Notes: generated by a model not told the origin, from the sequence alone. A DNA stretch of 64,000 nucleotides from Streptomyces sp. YIM 121038 (GCF_006088715.1 NZ_CP030771.1:9546001-9610000); one strand, 5' to 3'. Shown: positions 1 to 8,203, numbered from the stretch's first letter. Numbers and translations: made by a program.

Positions 1-256
1 ACGAGCGCCAGGCCACCGTGCGCAGCCAGGCCTTGGGGTGGCGGATGGCCACGCCCGGCGCGCACATCTGCGTGAACGCGTCCTGCGCGGCGTCCTGCGC
101 CTCGTTCCAGGAAGCCCCGTGGAACAGCAGGAACCGCACCAGGGCCGGGTACTCGGTCTCGTGCAGCTCCTCGGCCAGCTCCCGGCCGGGCAGCGCGACC
201 GCGTCGGCCTCCAGTGGCCGTGGCGGACTCAGCTCAGCGCTCGCGGCTTCCTCCAC
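1..256 (-). CDS. ECF-type RNA polymerase sigma factor, N-terminal part (runs off window start)
   Basis: The visible 85 residues contain a sigma-70 region 2: a helix reading EYPALVRFLLFHGASWNEAQ, then DAAQDAFTQM and HPKAWLRTVA, the usual region 2.1-2.4 layout of ECF sigma factors that bind core polymerase and the -10 element. The GTG at 256 is chosen because a GGGGG purine run lies about 9 nt upstream; a second in-frame GTG at 265 sits right on that run, and a stop lies at 272-274. The 3' part (region 4) is outside the window, so the group cannot be assigned. It overlaps the end of the upstream 95-residue membrane protein gene by 23 nt, implying co-transcription. Confidence 0.8.
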   Translation of the reverse strand, partial: MEEAASAELSPPRPLEADAVALPGRELAEELHETEYPALVRFLLFHGASWNEAQDAAQDAFTQMCAPGVAIRHPKAWLRTVAWRS

Positions 257-521
257 GACGGCCACCCCCGATCACCGGGGCCGAGGGACGGCCGGGGCGG
301 GCCGTCTGCCGCGCCACGGCGACGACCTGTACGTGATGGCCGTCGCGGTACTCCCGCAGCGACGCCCACGGAGCGGTGCAGCGCACCCGCTCGGTCAGGG
401 CCTCGTGGGTGATGCGCGCCAGCTCCACCTCCCTGTCGAGCCACTGGCGGACTGTCTTCACCACACCGCTGACGACACTGACGAGCACCGTCGCCACTGC
501 CCCGGCCACCACAGGATCCAC
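234..521 (-). CDS. small membrane-anchored protein, unknown function
   Basis: A 95-residue protein begins VDPVVAGAVATVLVSVVSGV, an N-terminal hydrophobic helix, followed by a charged, probably cytosolic part (VRQWLDREVELARITHEALT). The GTG at 521 is preceded by a GAAAGGG ribosome binding site; longer upstream starts would add an Arg-rich tail typical of a shadow frame. I do not recognise the family. It is the gene immediately upstream of, and overlapping, the sigma-factor gene, so it may be a membrane partner of that regulator, but the sequence does not prove it. Confidence 0.6.
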   Translation of the reverse strand: MDPVVAGAVATVLVSVVSGVVKTVRQWLDREVELARITHEALTERVRCTAPWASLREYRDGHHVQVVAVARQTARPGRPSAPVIGGGRRGGSRER

Positions 522-698
522 TCGCGTGCCCTTTCTCGTCTCCGCGCCGCCACCGCGCGGCGCCGCACGCTCAACAGTGGCCCTGTAGCGGGGAGTTGTG
601 ACAAGACGCTGGTCACCCCCAGCGACGGTCGAGGGTGAGCACAGCACGACGCGGCGCCCCGGTTTCCCGGGACGCCGCGTCGTCACGCACGGGAGGTG

Positions 699-965
699 CT
701 AGAGGGCGCCCGCGCCCTTCGCGACCTCGCCGACCTTGCCTGCGGCCCTGGTGGCGTCGGCCTTCTTCAGCTTCCCCGCGGTCTCGTCCACGGTGCCGAC
801 GACCTTCTTCACGTCGACGGCGTCGAGCGGGGTCTTGTTCCCGGTGACGGCGGTGTCCAGCAACTGCTGTCCTCCGCCCAGCGGTTCGGCGGCGACGGCG
901 GGAGTGACGGCCCCGAGGGCCATCGCGACGCCGACGACACCGAAGGCGGCCTTGGCGATCTTCAC
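699..965 (-). CDS. small secreted protein with signal peptide
   Basis: An 88-residue product starts VKIAKAAFGVVGVAMALG and has a typical Sec signal ending near TPAVAAEP, so the mature protein is about 64 residues. The mature part is Lys/Asp-rich and contains no cysteine (LLDTAVTGNKTPLDAVDVKK, then a helical KVVGTVDETAGKLKKADATR). The GTG at 965 has a GGAAG site in front. Small helical exported proteins of this kind are common in Streptomyces; no function is assigned. Confidence 0.65.
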   Translation of the reverse strand: MKIAKAAFGVVGVAMALGAVTPAVAAEPLGGGQQLLDTAVTGNKTPLDAVDVKKVVGTVDETAGKLKKADATRAAGKVGEVAKGAGAL

Positions 966-1096
966 GATCGTTCTTCCTTCCCGGCAGTGGCGGCCTGCGG
1001 AACGCGACGGCCATGCCGTCGGAGCGTCGAGGTCGGACACTCATCTCGCCCTGCCGCAACCCGTAACCGTTCCTCGGCCGCAAAGGTGACCGTTCG

Positions 1097-1612
1097 TCAC
1101 CCGTTTGGCCGCGTCGCGCCACTGAGCGGCTCGTAGGCGCTGATGACGTACAGGGCCTCGTCGTCGATCGCCTCCTCCTCCCAGTCCAGGGTGATCCGCG
1201 CCGGATGCCCGTCGGCCGCGTACTCGGTCTCGGCCGTGTGCGCCTTCTCGCGCCTGGCCTGCTCGACCTCCTCCAACAGCTCGCCGATGGTGGGCACTTG
1301 CTCCGGCAGCTCCTTGACGACGCGGCGCCCGCTGTCGTCCAGGCCGACCGCCTCGCTCACCTTCCCGGCGCGCACCGTCACGCGGAACGTCCCGATCAGC
1401 GCCCGCTCGCCCGCACCGGACCTGAGCGTGTACGCGTACGAGGACGGCTCCTCCCAGTCACCCCCGCCCGATGGCGCGGCAGCCGCGGGCCCCGCTTTCC
1501 CGACGAGCGCGGCGGGCTCGTCCCCACAGGCGGCGGTCGTGCCCCCCACCCCCACGACCAGCACGGCGAAGGCCACGAAGCGGACGGGAACACCAGGACG
1601 CGCGGCGGTCAT
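1097..1612 (-). CDS. lipoprotein of the DUF6174 type
   Basis: A 171-residue product. The N-terminus has a lipoprotein signal (VRFVAFAVLVVGVGGTTAAC) with the lipid-accepting Cys near residue 29. The mature domain begins EEPSSYAYTLRSGAGERALI and continues with FRVTVRAGKVSEAVGLD and a late ARITLDWEEEAIDDEALYVI; the YAYTL start and the closing YVISAYEPL match the DUF6174 pattern of small extracytoplasmic lipoproteins. The ATG at 1612 has AAAGGG upstream. It lies 43 nt downstream of a small membrane-protein gene on the same strand. Function unknown; it probably sits on the outer face of the membrane. Confidence 0.7.
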   Translation of the reverse strand: MTAARPGVPVRFVAFAVLVVGVGGTTAACGDEPAALVGKAGPAAAAPSGGGDWEEPSSYAYTLRSGAGERALIGTFRVTVRAGKVSEAVGLDDSGRRVVKELPEQVPTIGELLEEVEQARREKAHTAETEYAADGHPARITLDWEEEAIDDEALYVISAYEPLSGATRPNG

Positions 1613-1655
1613 GTCGGCCCTTTCGACGACGGATACCGCTATGACGCCGCCGGGG

Positions 1656-1901
1656 TCAGGAACGTTCGTGTCCGACATCGGCGACCAGCGCGGCGTAGTC
1701 CTTCCGCTTCACGCCCTCGCAGACCTCCGGGCGCCCCTCGGCCCCCGCGTCGTTCCGCTCGCGGAGCGCGTGGGCGCAGTCCTGGACGCGGTCGTCGTAC
1801 GAAGAATCGTACGAGGGAGGGGTGAGCCAGAGGACGGTCCCCGTGAGGACTCCGGCGACGGCCAGAACGCCGGTGGGAATGAGGATCGTGGAGCGGCGCA
1901 T
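1656..1901 (-). CDS. small single-span membrane protein
   Basis: An 81-residue protein begins MRRSTILIPTGVLAVAGVLT, one transmembrane helix, followed by a short extracytoplasmic tail with two Cys (VQDCAHALRE and PEVCEGVKRK) that could form a disulfide. The ATG at 1901 has an excellent GGGGGGA ribosome binding site 5 nt upstream. It precedes the DUF6174-type lipoprotein gene by 43 nt, so the two probably form a small envelope operon. I do not recognise the family. Confidence 0.6.
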   Translation of the reverse strand: MRRSTILIPTGVLAVAGVLTGTVLWLTPPSYDSSYDDRVQDCAHALRERNDAGAEGRPEVCEGVKRKDYAALVADVGHERS

Positions 1902-1985
1902 GGGTCCCCCCGAGGCAGTGTGAGGGCCCCGGAGCGTAGCGCTGCCACGGTGGTGATCGGGCCGGAACGGGCAAGCCCGGCCTGC

Positions 1986-2016
1986 GGCGGTGACCGGGCG
2001 TCGCCCGGTCACCGCC
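1986..2016. terminator. perfect 14-bp hairpin, terminator-like
   Basis: Arms 1986-1999 and 2003-2016 are exact inverse complements around a GTC loop. There is no T-run, which is usual for GC-rich actinomycetes. No coding region ends here, so its present role is unclear. Confidence 0.45.
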
Positions 2017-2242
2017 CTGCACGCCGTGTCCGCTGCCGCCGACGTCGTTTCCTCGCGCTGCCAGGTCTCCAGCACCTGTAGGCGACCCGGGCCGCGCGAG
2101 CGCGGTGGCGGCGAGCGGGGGGACGGCGCGGCTGTGCTGCCGTCCGCAACCACTCGAAACTGACAGCCGTATGTCTTTCTACCGGCTCGGCGGGGAGGAC
2201 ACCGTGCCCGCGAGGGGGCTTTCTGTGACCGCTTCTGCCTGG

Positions 2243-2254
2243 GAGAGCGCTCTC
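2243..2254. promoter_or_regulatory. LacI-family-type operator palindrome
   Basis: GAGAGCGCTCTC is a perfect palindrome in the context TGGGAGAGCGCTCTCATC. It resembles the GCGC-centred operators of Streptomyces LacI-type sugar regulators such as CebR (TGGGAGCGCTCCCA). No sugar gene lies next to it; the nearest start is the acetyltransferase 116 nt downstream. Confidence 0.45.
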
Positions 2255-2369
2255 ATCCTCGGTGTTCAGAGGGAGGACGGGAGCGCTGCCGGACCGGAAT
2301 CGTGCCCGTTCCCCGCGCCGAGTTCGCCCGTATCACGCCCGCCTGCCGGTGCCGTGACATCGTGGTGCC

Positions 2370-2942
2370 ATGGTCATCAAGGTGCGTCCGGCATCCGTGT
2401 ACGAGGACGTCCGCGCGCTGGTCGGTCCGAAGGCGCCGGGGGCGAACGTCTGCTGGTGCCTGAGCTATCGGATCCCGTCCAAGCTCAACAACGAACTCCG
2501 CGGGCCCGCCCGGGGCGCGTACGTCGCCGAGCTGTGCCGCGCCGACCCGCCGCCCGGGGTGATCGCCTACGACGGTGACGAGCCGGTCGGCTGGGCCGCC
2601 GTGGCGCCACGCACGGACACCTCGTTCGCCCGCAGCCGGAAGATCCCGTACGTCGACGACCTGCCGGTGTGGTCGCTGTGGTGCCTGCGCGTCCGCCCCG
2701 GCCACCGCAAGCAGGGCGTCTCGCACGCCCTGATCGCCGGTGCCGTCGCGTTCGCCCGTGACCGGGGCGCGCCGGCGATCGAGGCGTACCCGCTCGACAA
2801 CGGCGACGCGCGGGTCGACCTCACGATGGCCTACGCCGGGATCCGCAGGAACTTCGAACGCGCCGGGTTCACCCACGCCGCCGACACCACCTCGGTGCTC
2901 GCCGGGCACCCCCGGGTCGTCATGCGGCTCGACCTGCGCTGA
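2370..2942 (+). CDS. GNAT family N-acetyltransferase
   Basis: A 190-residue protein with the acetyl-CoA binding motif A as LRVRPGHRKQGVSHALIAGA at about residues 109-128, preceded by the beta-4 strand VDDLPVWSLWC and followed by a beta-5 segment (APAIEAYPLDNG). These proteins transfer an acetyl group from acetyl-CoA to an amine; the substrate cannot be read from sequence. The N-terminus contains two nearby Cys (ANVCWCLSYRIP), seen in a Streptomyces subgroup. It stands alone on its strand, 105 nt before the His/Cys-rich membrane protein gene. Confidence 0.85.
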   Translation: MVIKVRPASVYEDVRALVGPKAPGANVCWCLSYRIPSKLNNELRGPARGAYVAELCRADPPPGVIAYDGDEPVGWAAVAPRTDTSFARSRKIPYVDDLPVWSLWCLRVRPGHRKQGVSHALIAGAVAFARDRGAPAIEAYPLDNGDARVDLTMAYAGIRRNFERAGFTHAADTTSVLAGHPRVVMRLDLR

Positions 2943-3009
2943 CGGGCCGGGCGCCGCCGCGGAGGGGATTCGGTCATTTGCCTGGCGCGATGACGTTGTT
3001 TCGGGGGAG

Positions 3010-3041
3010 TTGACGGAGCGGCCCCGAGAGCTGGTTAGGAT
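3010..3041 (+). promoter_or_regulatory. candidate promoter for a leaderless transcript
   Basis: A TTGACG -35-like hexamer (3010-3015) and a TAGGAT -10 hexamer (3036-3041) precede the GTG at 3048 by only 6 nt, the arrangement of leaderless actinomycete mRNAs. The 20-nt spacer is longer than ideal. Confidence 0.45.
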
Positions 3042-3047
3042 CACGGC

Positions 3048-3509
3048 GTGGTTACGGCTTGGTCACCCCGGCGCACGGCGCGGGACCGTGCTGGCGCGGA
3101 ACCCCGTGGTGCGACGGGTCCGCTGCTGCGGCTCCTGGCGCTCGCCGCGCTGCTGTTCGCCGTGGCCCTCGCGCACGGGGCGAGCCCCGACAACGCCGGG
3201 GCGCACCTGGCCACCAGCGCCGTGTCCGTGACGGGCCCGGCCGTGGACGCGCCCGCGGCCGCGGCCGAGGCGGCCGCCCTGGCCGCGGACGACGGCTGCC
3301 ACGGGGAGCACGGCTCCGTGCACCCGGACGAGCAGTGCGCCTCGGGGCAGCCCGCACAGGGACCGGCCCTCACGGCGCCCGGCCTGGCCGCCTCGGTCGG
3401 GCAGCAGGGCGCTTCCGGGCGCCCGCCCGCGAGCCGCGCCACGGGCGCGTACGCGTACGCGCTCGCACCCTCCGTGGCCCTCAAGTCATCCGTGGTCCAA
3501 CAGGTTTAA
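3048..3509 (+). CDS. membrane-anchored His/Cys-containing protein (DUF6153-like?)
   Basis: A 153-residue protein has one hydrophobic helix (LLRLLALAALLFAVALAHGA, about residues 26-45) and then an Ala-rich extracytoplasmic part with a His/Cys patch, DDGCHGEHGSVHPDEQCASG, that could bind a metal. The GTG start is supported by a -10 box 6 nt upstream. A second protein with the same plan is encoded at 3735-4166, and the cysteine-synthase-like operon follows. The layout recalls small His-rich actinobacterial membrane proteins such as DUF6153, but I am not certain of the family. A metal-related role is inference only. Confidence 0.6.
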   Translation: MVTAWSPRRTARDRAGAEPRGATGPLLRLLALAALLFAVALAHGASPDNAGAHLATSAVSVTGPAVDAPAAAAEAAALAADDGCHGEHGSVHPDEQCASGQPAQGPALTAPGLAASVGQQGASGRPPASRATGAYAYALAPSVALKSSVVQQV

Positions 3510-3581
3510 CCCGCGACGCCCGGCCCCGGCCCACCCTCCGCCCGTCCGTCTGCCCGTCCACCCGTGTGTCTGTCCGTGTGT

Positions 3582-3625
3582 CCGTCCGCGGACGGCGGGT
3601 GCGGCAGTTGTCCGTCCGCGGACGG
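3582..3625. promoter_or_regulatory. two identical 14-bp palindromes 30 bp apart (candidate operator)
   Basis: CCGTCCGCGGACGG is a perfect palindrome and occurs twice, at 3582-3595 and 3612-3625, within a 20-bp direct repeat. The 30-bp spacing is about three helical turns, as expected for cooperative binding of a dimeric repressor. It lies in the 225-bp gap between the two His/Cys-rich membrane-protein genes, in a (C/T)-rich GTCC/GTCT-repeat region. Confidence 0.5.
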
Positions 3626-3734
3626 CGGGAGCGGCCGTCGCCGGAGGCCGCTCGCTCCCCCCACCCCCCACTCACATCCGTCGTCGCCCCCTGCACGGCC
3701 GCCGCCGTCGAGGAGGCGCACGACCGGAGGACCC

Positions 3735-4166
3735 GTGTCCGTAACCCCCCGCGTGCCCGCCTGCCCCCGAAGGCGGCGCACACCGTGGCGGCGCAGGATC
3801 GCCGTGCTCGTGCGCGGCGCCCTGCTCGCCGTCATGGTGCTGTGCGCCCTCGTCCACGGACCGCTGGACGAGAACCACGGGCCCCAGCGCCCGCTCGTCG
3901 TGGCCACCACCGCCGTTGCCAGTGCGGGAGACGCCGCCCCGCACAGCCCTCACCAGCACCACGGGTCCGAGGAGTGCGCCCCGGACGGCCCCCTGCGCAC
4001 CCCCGCCGCCCCGGCGGCGGACCCCCCGCCCGCCGGAGCGGGAGCCCTCACCGCCGCGGCGGCCTGGGTGGTGCTCGTGGCGCCGGGGCCCCGCGCGGCA
4101 CAGCGGCGACGAAGAACACGAACGGGCCGGACGACTCTCGTCCGCACGGCCCGGTGGCGCATCTAG
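3735..4166 (+). CDS. second membrane-anchored His-rich protein, paralogue-like
   Basis: A 143-residue protein with an Arg-rich N-terminus, one transmembrane helix (IAVLVRGALLAVMVLCALVH, about residues 19-38), an external His/Cys patch (HSPHQHHGSEECAPDGP) and a second hydrophobic stretch (GALTAAAAWVVLVAPG). GTG at 3735 is chosen because CCGGAGG lies 5 nt upstream; the longer frame upstream is repeat sequence. It shares the order helix, then HG/H-rich, then acidic-Cys with the protein at 3048-3509, so the two look like distant duplicates. It lies 129 nt before the PLP-enzyme operon. Function unknown. Confidence 0.55.
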   Translation: MSVTPRVPACPRRRRTPWRRRIAVLVRGALLAVMVLCALVHGPLDENHGPQRPLVVATTAVASAGDAAPHSPHQHHGSEECAPDGPLRTPAAPAADPPPAGAGALTAAAAWVVLVAPGPRAAQRRRRTRTGRTTLVRTARWRI

Positions 4167-4295
4167 ACCGCCCGCCCGCAGCCGCACCCCCGGCTGCCGC
4201 GCCCGCGGCCCCGCGGACACGGACCGCCCGTCCGCCGCGAGACCGCGACGCGAGATGAACACGCACCGCGCATTCGTCGAGCGAGAGCGAAAGAG

Positions 4296-5393
4296 ATGCA
4301 GTCACCGATGAACATCGCCAGGACCACCGACCGTTCCGCCCTGTCGGCCCTCGTGGGGGACACACCGCTGCTGCGCGTGTCCGAGCCCCTCGCACCCGCC
4401 GGACACGGCTTCTGGGCGAAGCTGGAAGGCTTCAACCCCGGAGGCATCAAGGACCGGCCCGGCCTGCACATGGTGGAGCGGGCCCGCGCCCGGGGCGAAC
4501 TGCGCCCCGGCGGCCGGATCATCGAGTCCACCAGCGGCACCCTCGGCCTCGGCCTCGCCCTGGCCGGAATGGTCCACGGCCACCCCGTCACCCTCGTCAC
4601 CGACCCCGGCCTCGAACCGTCCATGACGCGCCTGCTCACCGCCTATGGAGCGAGCGTCGACATCGTCGCGGAGCCGCACCCCACCGGCGGTTGGCAACAG
4701 GCCCGCCGCGACCGCGTCACCGAACTGCTGCGCGCCCACCCCGGCTCGTGGTGCCCCGACCAGTACAACAACCCCGACAACACCAGCGCGTACACCCCGC
4801 TCGGCCTCGAACTGGCCGCCCAGCTCGGCCACATCGACGTCCTCGTGTGCAGCGTCGGCACCGGCGGCCACTCCGCGGGCGTCGGCCGCGTGCTGCGCCA
4901 GCTGTACCCGGACATCGAGATCGTCGGCGTCGACACCATCGGCTCGACCATCTTCGGCCAGCCCGCCCGGACCCGCGTCATGCGCGGCCTCGGCTCCAGC
5001 ATCTACCCCCGCAACGTCGCCTACGACACCTTCCGCGAGGTCCACTGGGTCGCCCCGCACGAGGCCGTGTGGACCTGCCGCCGCCTCGCCGCCTCCCACT
5101 ACGCCACCGGCGGCTGGAGCGTCGGCGCCGTCGCGCTCGTCGCGGGCTGGCTCGCCCGCACCCTGCCCGCCCACACCCGCATCGCCGCGATCTTCCCCGA
5201 CGGACCGCAGCGCTACCTCAGCACCGTGTACGACGACGACTACTGCGCGCGGCACGGCCTGCTCGACAGCCCGCCGGCCGCCGAACCGGAGGTCATCGGC
5301 CGCGCCGACGAGAAGGAGGTGCACCGCTGGACCCGGTGCGCCGAGGTCGTCGACCCGCTGACCCTGACCGCGCGGCCGGAGGCGGGCCGGTGA
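4296..5393 (+). CDS. PLP-dependent cysteine synthase family (fold type II) enzyme
   Basis: A 365-residue protein of the O-acetylserine/O-phosphoserine sulfhydrylase family. The Schiff-base Lys is K52 in [16 protein letters not shown], the substrate-carboxylate loop is [12 protein letters not shown], and the phosphate-binding Gly-rich loop is [13 protein letters not shown]. Such enzymes replace the beta-substituent of an activated serine with a nucleophile; SbnA of staphyloferrin B synthesis is a relative that uses O-phosphoserine. The C-terminus is about 40-50 residues longer than plain cysteine synthases. Its stop overlaps the start of an MFS exporter (GTGA), with a DUF1015 gene next, which argues for a specialised amino-acid product rather than routine cysteine synthesis. 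The start could instead be the ATG at 4308. Confidence 0.85.
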   Translation: MQSPMNIARTTDRSALSALVGDTPLLRVSEPLAPAGHGFWAKLEGFNPGGIKDRPGLHMVERARARGELRPGGRIIESTSGTLGLGLALAGMVHGHPVTLVTDPGLEPSMTRLLTAYGASVDIVAEPHPTGGWQQARRDRVTELLRAHPGSWCPDQYNNPDNTSAYTPLGLELAAQLGHIDVLVCSVGTGGHSAGVGRVLRQLYPDIEIVGVDTIGSTIFGQPARTRVMRGLGSSIYPRNVAYDTFREVHWVAPHEAVWTCRRLAASHYATGGWSVGAVALVAGWLARTLPAHTRIAAIFPDGPQRYLSTVYDDDYCARHGLLDSPPAAEPEVIGRADEKEVHRWTRCAEVVDPLTLTARPEAGR

Positions 5394-6670
5394 AAGCCAC
5401 CCTCGTCCAACTGCGGTCCTACGAGCGCAGCGTCCAGCTGCTGATGGTGAACCAGTTCACCATCAACCTCGGCTTCTACATGCTGATGCCCTATCTGGCC
5501 GCCCACCTCTCCGGCACGCTCGGCCTGGCGGGCTGGCTCGTCGGCCTTGTCCTCGGCGTACGCAACTTCAGCCAGCAGGGCATGTTCCTGGTCGGCGGCA
5601 CGCTCGCCGACCGGTTCGGCTACAAACCCCTGATCGTCGCGGGCTGCGTCCTGCGGACGGTGGGCTTCGCGACGCTCGGCCTGGTCGACTCGCTGCCCGC
5701 GCTGCTCGCCGCGTCGGCCGCCACCGGGCTCGCGGGCGCGCTGTTCAACCCGGCGGTGCGCGCGTACCTCGCGGTGGACGCGGGGGAGCGCAGGGTCGAG
5801 GCGTTCGCGCTGTTCAACGTCTTCTACCAGGCCGGGATCCTGCTGGGCCCGCTGGTCGGCATGGTCCTCACCGGGGTCGACTTCCGCATCACCTGCCTGG
5901 TGGCGGCCGCGATCTTCGCCCTGCTCTCCGTGGTGCAGATCCGTGCCCTGCCGGTCCGCGGCGGACAGCGCGCCCAGGGCGCGGGGGAGCGCGTGCTCAC
6001 CCAGTGGCGGGGCATCCTCACCAACCGGCCGTTCCTGCTGTTCTCCACCGCCATGATCGGCTCGTACGTCCTGTCCTTCCAGGTCTATCTGGCGCTGCCC
6101 CTGGACGTGCGCAGGGTCGGCGGGGACGGGCAGTTCGGCACCGTGGCGGTGGCGGCGCTCTTCGCCGTCAGCGGACTGAGCACCATCGTCGGCCAGACCA
6201 AGGTCACCGCCTGGTGCAAGGCCCGCTACGAACCCGGTGAAGCCCTGGTCAGGGGCCTCGCGGTGATGGGCGTCGCGTTCGTGCCGCTGCTCCTCGCCAC
6301 CGCGCTGCCCGTGCCCGGGTCACGCATCGGGCTGTGGGCCCTGGCCGCCGTGCCGCCCGCGCTCGCGGCACTGCTCCTGGCCCTCGGCACGATGATCGCC
6401 TACCCGTTCGAGATGGACACCATCGTCCGCCTCTGCGGCGATCGTCTCGTCGCCACCCACTACGGCCTCTACAACACGGTCTGCGGAGTCGGCATCACGC
6501 TCGGGAACCTCCTCACCGGCGCCGCCCTGGACGCCGCCCGCGAGGCGGGGCTCCCCGCGCTGCCCTGGGCCGCGCTGCTCGCACTCGGCCTCGGCTGCGC
6601 GAGCGCGCTGTACGGCCTGCACCGCACTGGCCGATTGGCGCCGCCCGCGCCGCGGCCCGCGGCGGCCTGA
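5390..6670 (+). CDS. MFS transporter, probable exporter of the PLP-enzyme product
   Basis: A 426-residue protein with about 12 hydrophobic segments and the MFS motif A between helices 2 and 3 ([17 protein letters not shown]). It starts with the GTG whose last bases form the stop of the preceding PLP enzyme (4-nt overlap), so the two are translationally coupled. MFS proteins of this kind use the proton gradient to export small molecules. The coupling suggests its cargo is made by the neighbouring enzyme; no substrate can be read from the sequence. Confidence 0.85.
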   Translation: MKATLVQLRSYERSVQLLMVNQFTINLGFYMLMPYLAAHLSGTLGLAGWLVGLVLGVRNFSQQGMFLVGGTLADRFGYKPLIVAGCVLRTVGFATLGLVDSLPALLAASAATGLAGALFNPAVRAYLAVDAGERRVEAFALFNVFYQAGILLGPLVGMVLTGVDFRITCLVAAAIFALLSVVQIRALPVRGGQRAQGAGERVLTQWRGILTNRPFLLFSTAMIGSYVLSFQVYLALPLDVRRVGGDGQFGTVAVAALFAVSGLSTIVGQTKVTAWCKARYEPGEALVRGLAVMGVAFVPLLLATALPVPGSRIGLWALAAVPPALAALLLALGTMIAYPFEMDTIVRLCGDRLVATHYGLYNTVCGVGITLGNLLTGAALDAAREAGLPALPWAALLALGLGCASALYGLHRTGRLAPPAPRPAAA

Positions 6671-6751
6671 CCCACTGACCCGTGGCGGACGGGGGCAGAC
6701 GTCGTCTGACGCCTGCCCCCGGCAGGCCGCGCCATCCCACAGGAGTGCCCC

Positions 6752-7981
6752 ATGTCCACCTCCGACCTGACCGTGCCCGGCCCGACTCCGCCGCGCCTGC
6801 GCCCCTTCCGGGCCGTGCGCTACGACGAGGACCGCGCCGGTGACCTGTCCGCGCTCGTGGCCCCGCCCCACGACGACCTCGAACCGGCCCACGCGCGGTC
6901 CCAGCGCGTGCGCCCGCACCACATCGCGCGCCTGATCTACGCGTCCGACCCGCAGGCCGCGGCGGGACAGCTCCAGCGCTGGCTGCGGCGCGGCGTACTG
7001 CGGCGCGACGAACACCCCGCCCTGTACGTGTACCAGCAGCAACGCGGCGCCCGGATCCTGCAGCGCGGAGTGATCGGCGAACTGCCGCTTCCGCACCCGC
7101 GCGGCACGCCCCGGGACCTGCTGCCGCACGAGGACGTGTCCGCCCACGTCGTACGCCAGCGGGCCGCGCACATGGCGGGCCTGCGCGCCCAACTGGAGCC
7201 GCTGCTCCTGACGTACCGCGGCACGCGGTCGACGGCCACGCAGATCACGCACCACATCACCCGGCGCACCCCGACGGCCGTGGCCCGCGTCGGCGACACC
7301 ACCCACCTGGTGTGGGCGTGCCACGACGAGGCCGAGACGGCCCTGCTGAGCGCGGGCGTGGAGACCGACCAGGCCCTCATCGCCGACGGCCACCACCGCC
7401 ACGCCGCCTGTCTGCGCCTGGGCGTGGAGCGGAGCAGCCCCTGGGCCAGCAGCCTGGCCCTGTTCGTGGACACCGTCGCGTATCCGCCGCGGCTCGCCGC
7501 GATCCACCGGGTGCTGCCCGGACTCGACCCGGAGAAGGCGGCGTCGGCGGCCGCGGAGGTGGCTCGCGTCCGGCGGCTGCCGCAGGGGCCGCGCCCGCCC
7601 GCGCCCGACGAGATGGTCCTCACCGGCGGGGGCAGGGCCTGGACCGTCAGCGATCCGGAGCCCGGCGCCCTGCGCGACGCCCTCGCCGGGCGGCCGCCGC
7701 AGTGGGCCGCGCTTCCCACGGCCGTCAGCGACCACCTGCTCATCGGCGCCGCCTGGTCGGTGCCGGAGCTGCCCGGCGCCGTACGCCACCACCACGACGC
7801 GGCCAGGGCCGTCGCGGCGGTGGCCGCGCCGGGCCGGGGCAGCGCCGTGCTGCTGCCCGCGCTCGGGGAGGAGCAGGTGCGGGAGTTGGCGCGGGCCGGG
7901 GTGCTGCTGCCGCGCAAGTCCACGTCGTTCGGCCCGAAGCCCGCGATCGGCCTGGCCCTGCGGGTGCTCGGCCTGTCGTGA
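6752..7981 (+). CDS. DUF1015 family protein (possible serine kinase)
   Basis: A 409-residue protein showing the DUF1015 signatures: LIADGHHRHAACLRL at about residues 209-223 and the C-terminal LPRKSTSFGPKPAIGL. The start ATG has an AGGAG site. DUF1015 is a widely conserved family in the ParB/SerK-like fold neighbourhood; from memory, some members have been reported to phosphorylate free serine, but I cannot verify this here. Located 81 nt after the exporter in the same direction, it would complete a route serine to O-phosphoserine to beta-substituted product to export. The family call is strong; the function is inference. Confidence 0.8.
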   Translation: MSTSDLTVPGPTPPRLRPFRAVRYDEDRAGDLSALVAPPHDDLEPAHARSQRVRPHHIARLIYASDPQAAAGQLQRWLRRGVLRRDEHPALYVYQQQRGARILQRGVIGELPLPHPRGTPRDLLPHEDVSAHVVRQRAAHMAGLRAQLEPLLLTYRGTRSTATQITHHITRRTPTAVARVGDTTHLVWACHDEAETALLSAGVETDQALIADGHHRHAACLRLGVERSSPWASSLALFVDTVAYPPRLAAIHRVLPGLDPEKAASAAAEVARVRRLPQGPRPPAPDEMVLTGGGRAWTVSDPEPGALRDALAGRPPQWAALPTAVSDHLLIGAAWSVPELPGAVRHHHDAARAVAAVAAPGRGSAVLLPALGEEQVRELARAGVLLPRKSTSFGPKPAIGLALRVLGLS

Positions 7982-8130
7982 CGGCTGTCCTTCGGCCGTT
8001 CCCCGCACCTGCCCGCCGAGCCGTGGCACAGCCCGTACGCGGACGTCATGGCTCCAGCACACGGGCTCGCCAAGCTGGCGTGATGACGGCGACGGCACCG
8101 GCTGTGCGCCGGACGCGGGGGGCGGCGTGA
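7978..8130 (+). CDS. possible 50-residue small ORF coupled to the DUF1015 gene
   Basis: A GTG that overlaps the DUF1015 stop (GTGA) opens a 50-codon frame rich in Arg/Ala (ending APAVRRTRGAA). The coupling is suggestive, but composition and length do not separate it from a chance frame, and no family is recognised. Confidence 0.2.
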   Translation: MTAVLRPFPAPARRAVAQPVRGRHGSSTRARQAGVMTATAPAVRRTRGAA

Positions 8131-8160
8131 AGGACGGACACATGCCTCGAAGGCGGGGGC

Positions 8161-8181
8161 CGCGGGGGCGATGACCCCGCG
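8161..8181 (+). terminator. hairpin downstream of the DUF1015 operon
   Basis: CGCGGGG (8161-8167) pairs with CCCCGCG (8175-8181) around GCGATGA. Its place at the end of the + strand operon fits a terminator, without a T-run. Confidence 0.4.
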
Positions 8182-8203
8182 GCGACGACGAGAGGCGCGA
8201 GCC

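Larger units (their letters stand above)
1902..2369. other. 468-bp gene-free interval with an orphan hairpin and a LacI-type palindrome
   Basis: No convincing gene is seen on either strand. It holds a perfect 14-bp-arm hairpin with a 3-nt loop at 1986-2016 (terminator-like, but with no gene end next to it) and a perfect 12-bp palindrome GAGAGCGCTCTC at 2243-2254. The combination looks like the remains of a regulated gene whose coding part has been lost. Confidence 0.5.

Noticed and set aside
4691..5389. Upstream extension of the MFS ORF (about 230 extra codons)
   Set aside because: It is an Arg/Pro-rich shadow of the PLP enzyme; the coupled GTG at 5390 gives a normal MFS length.
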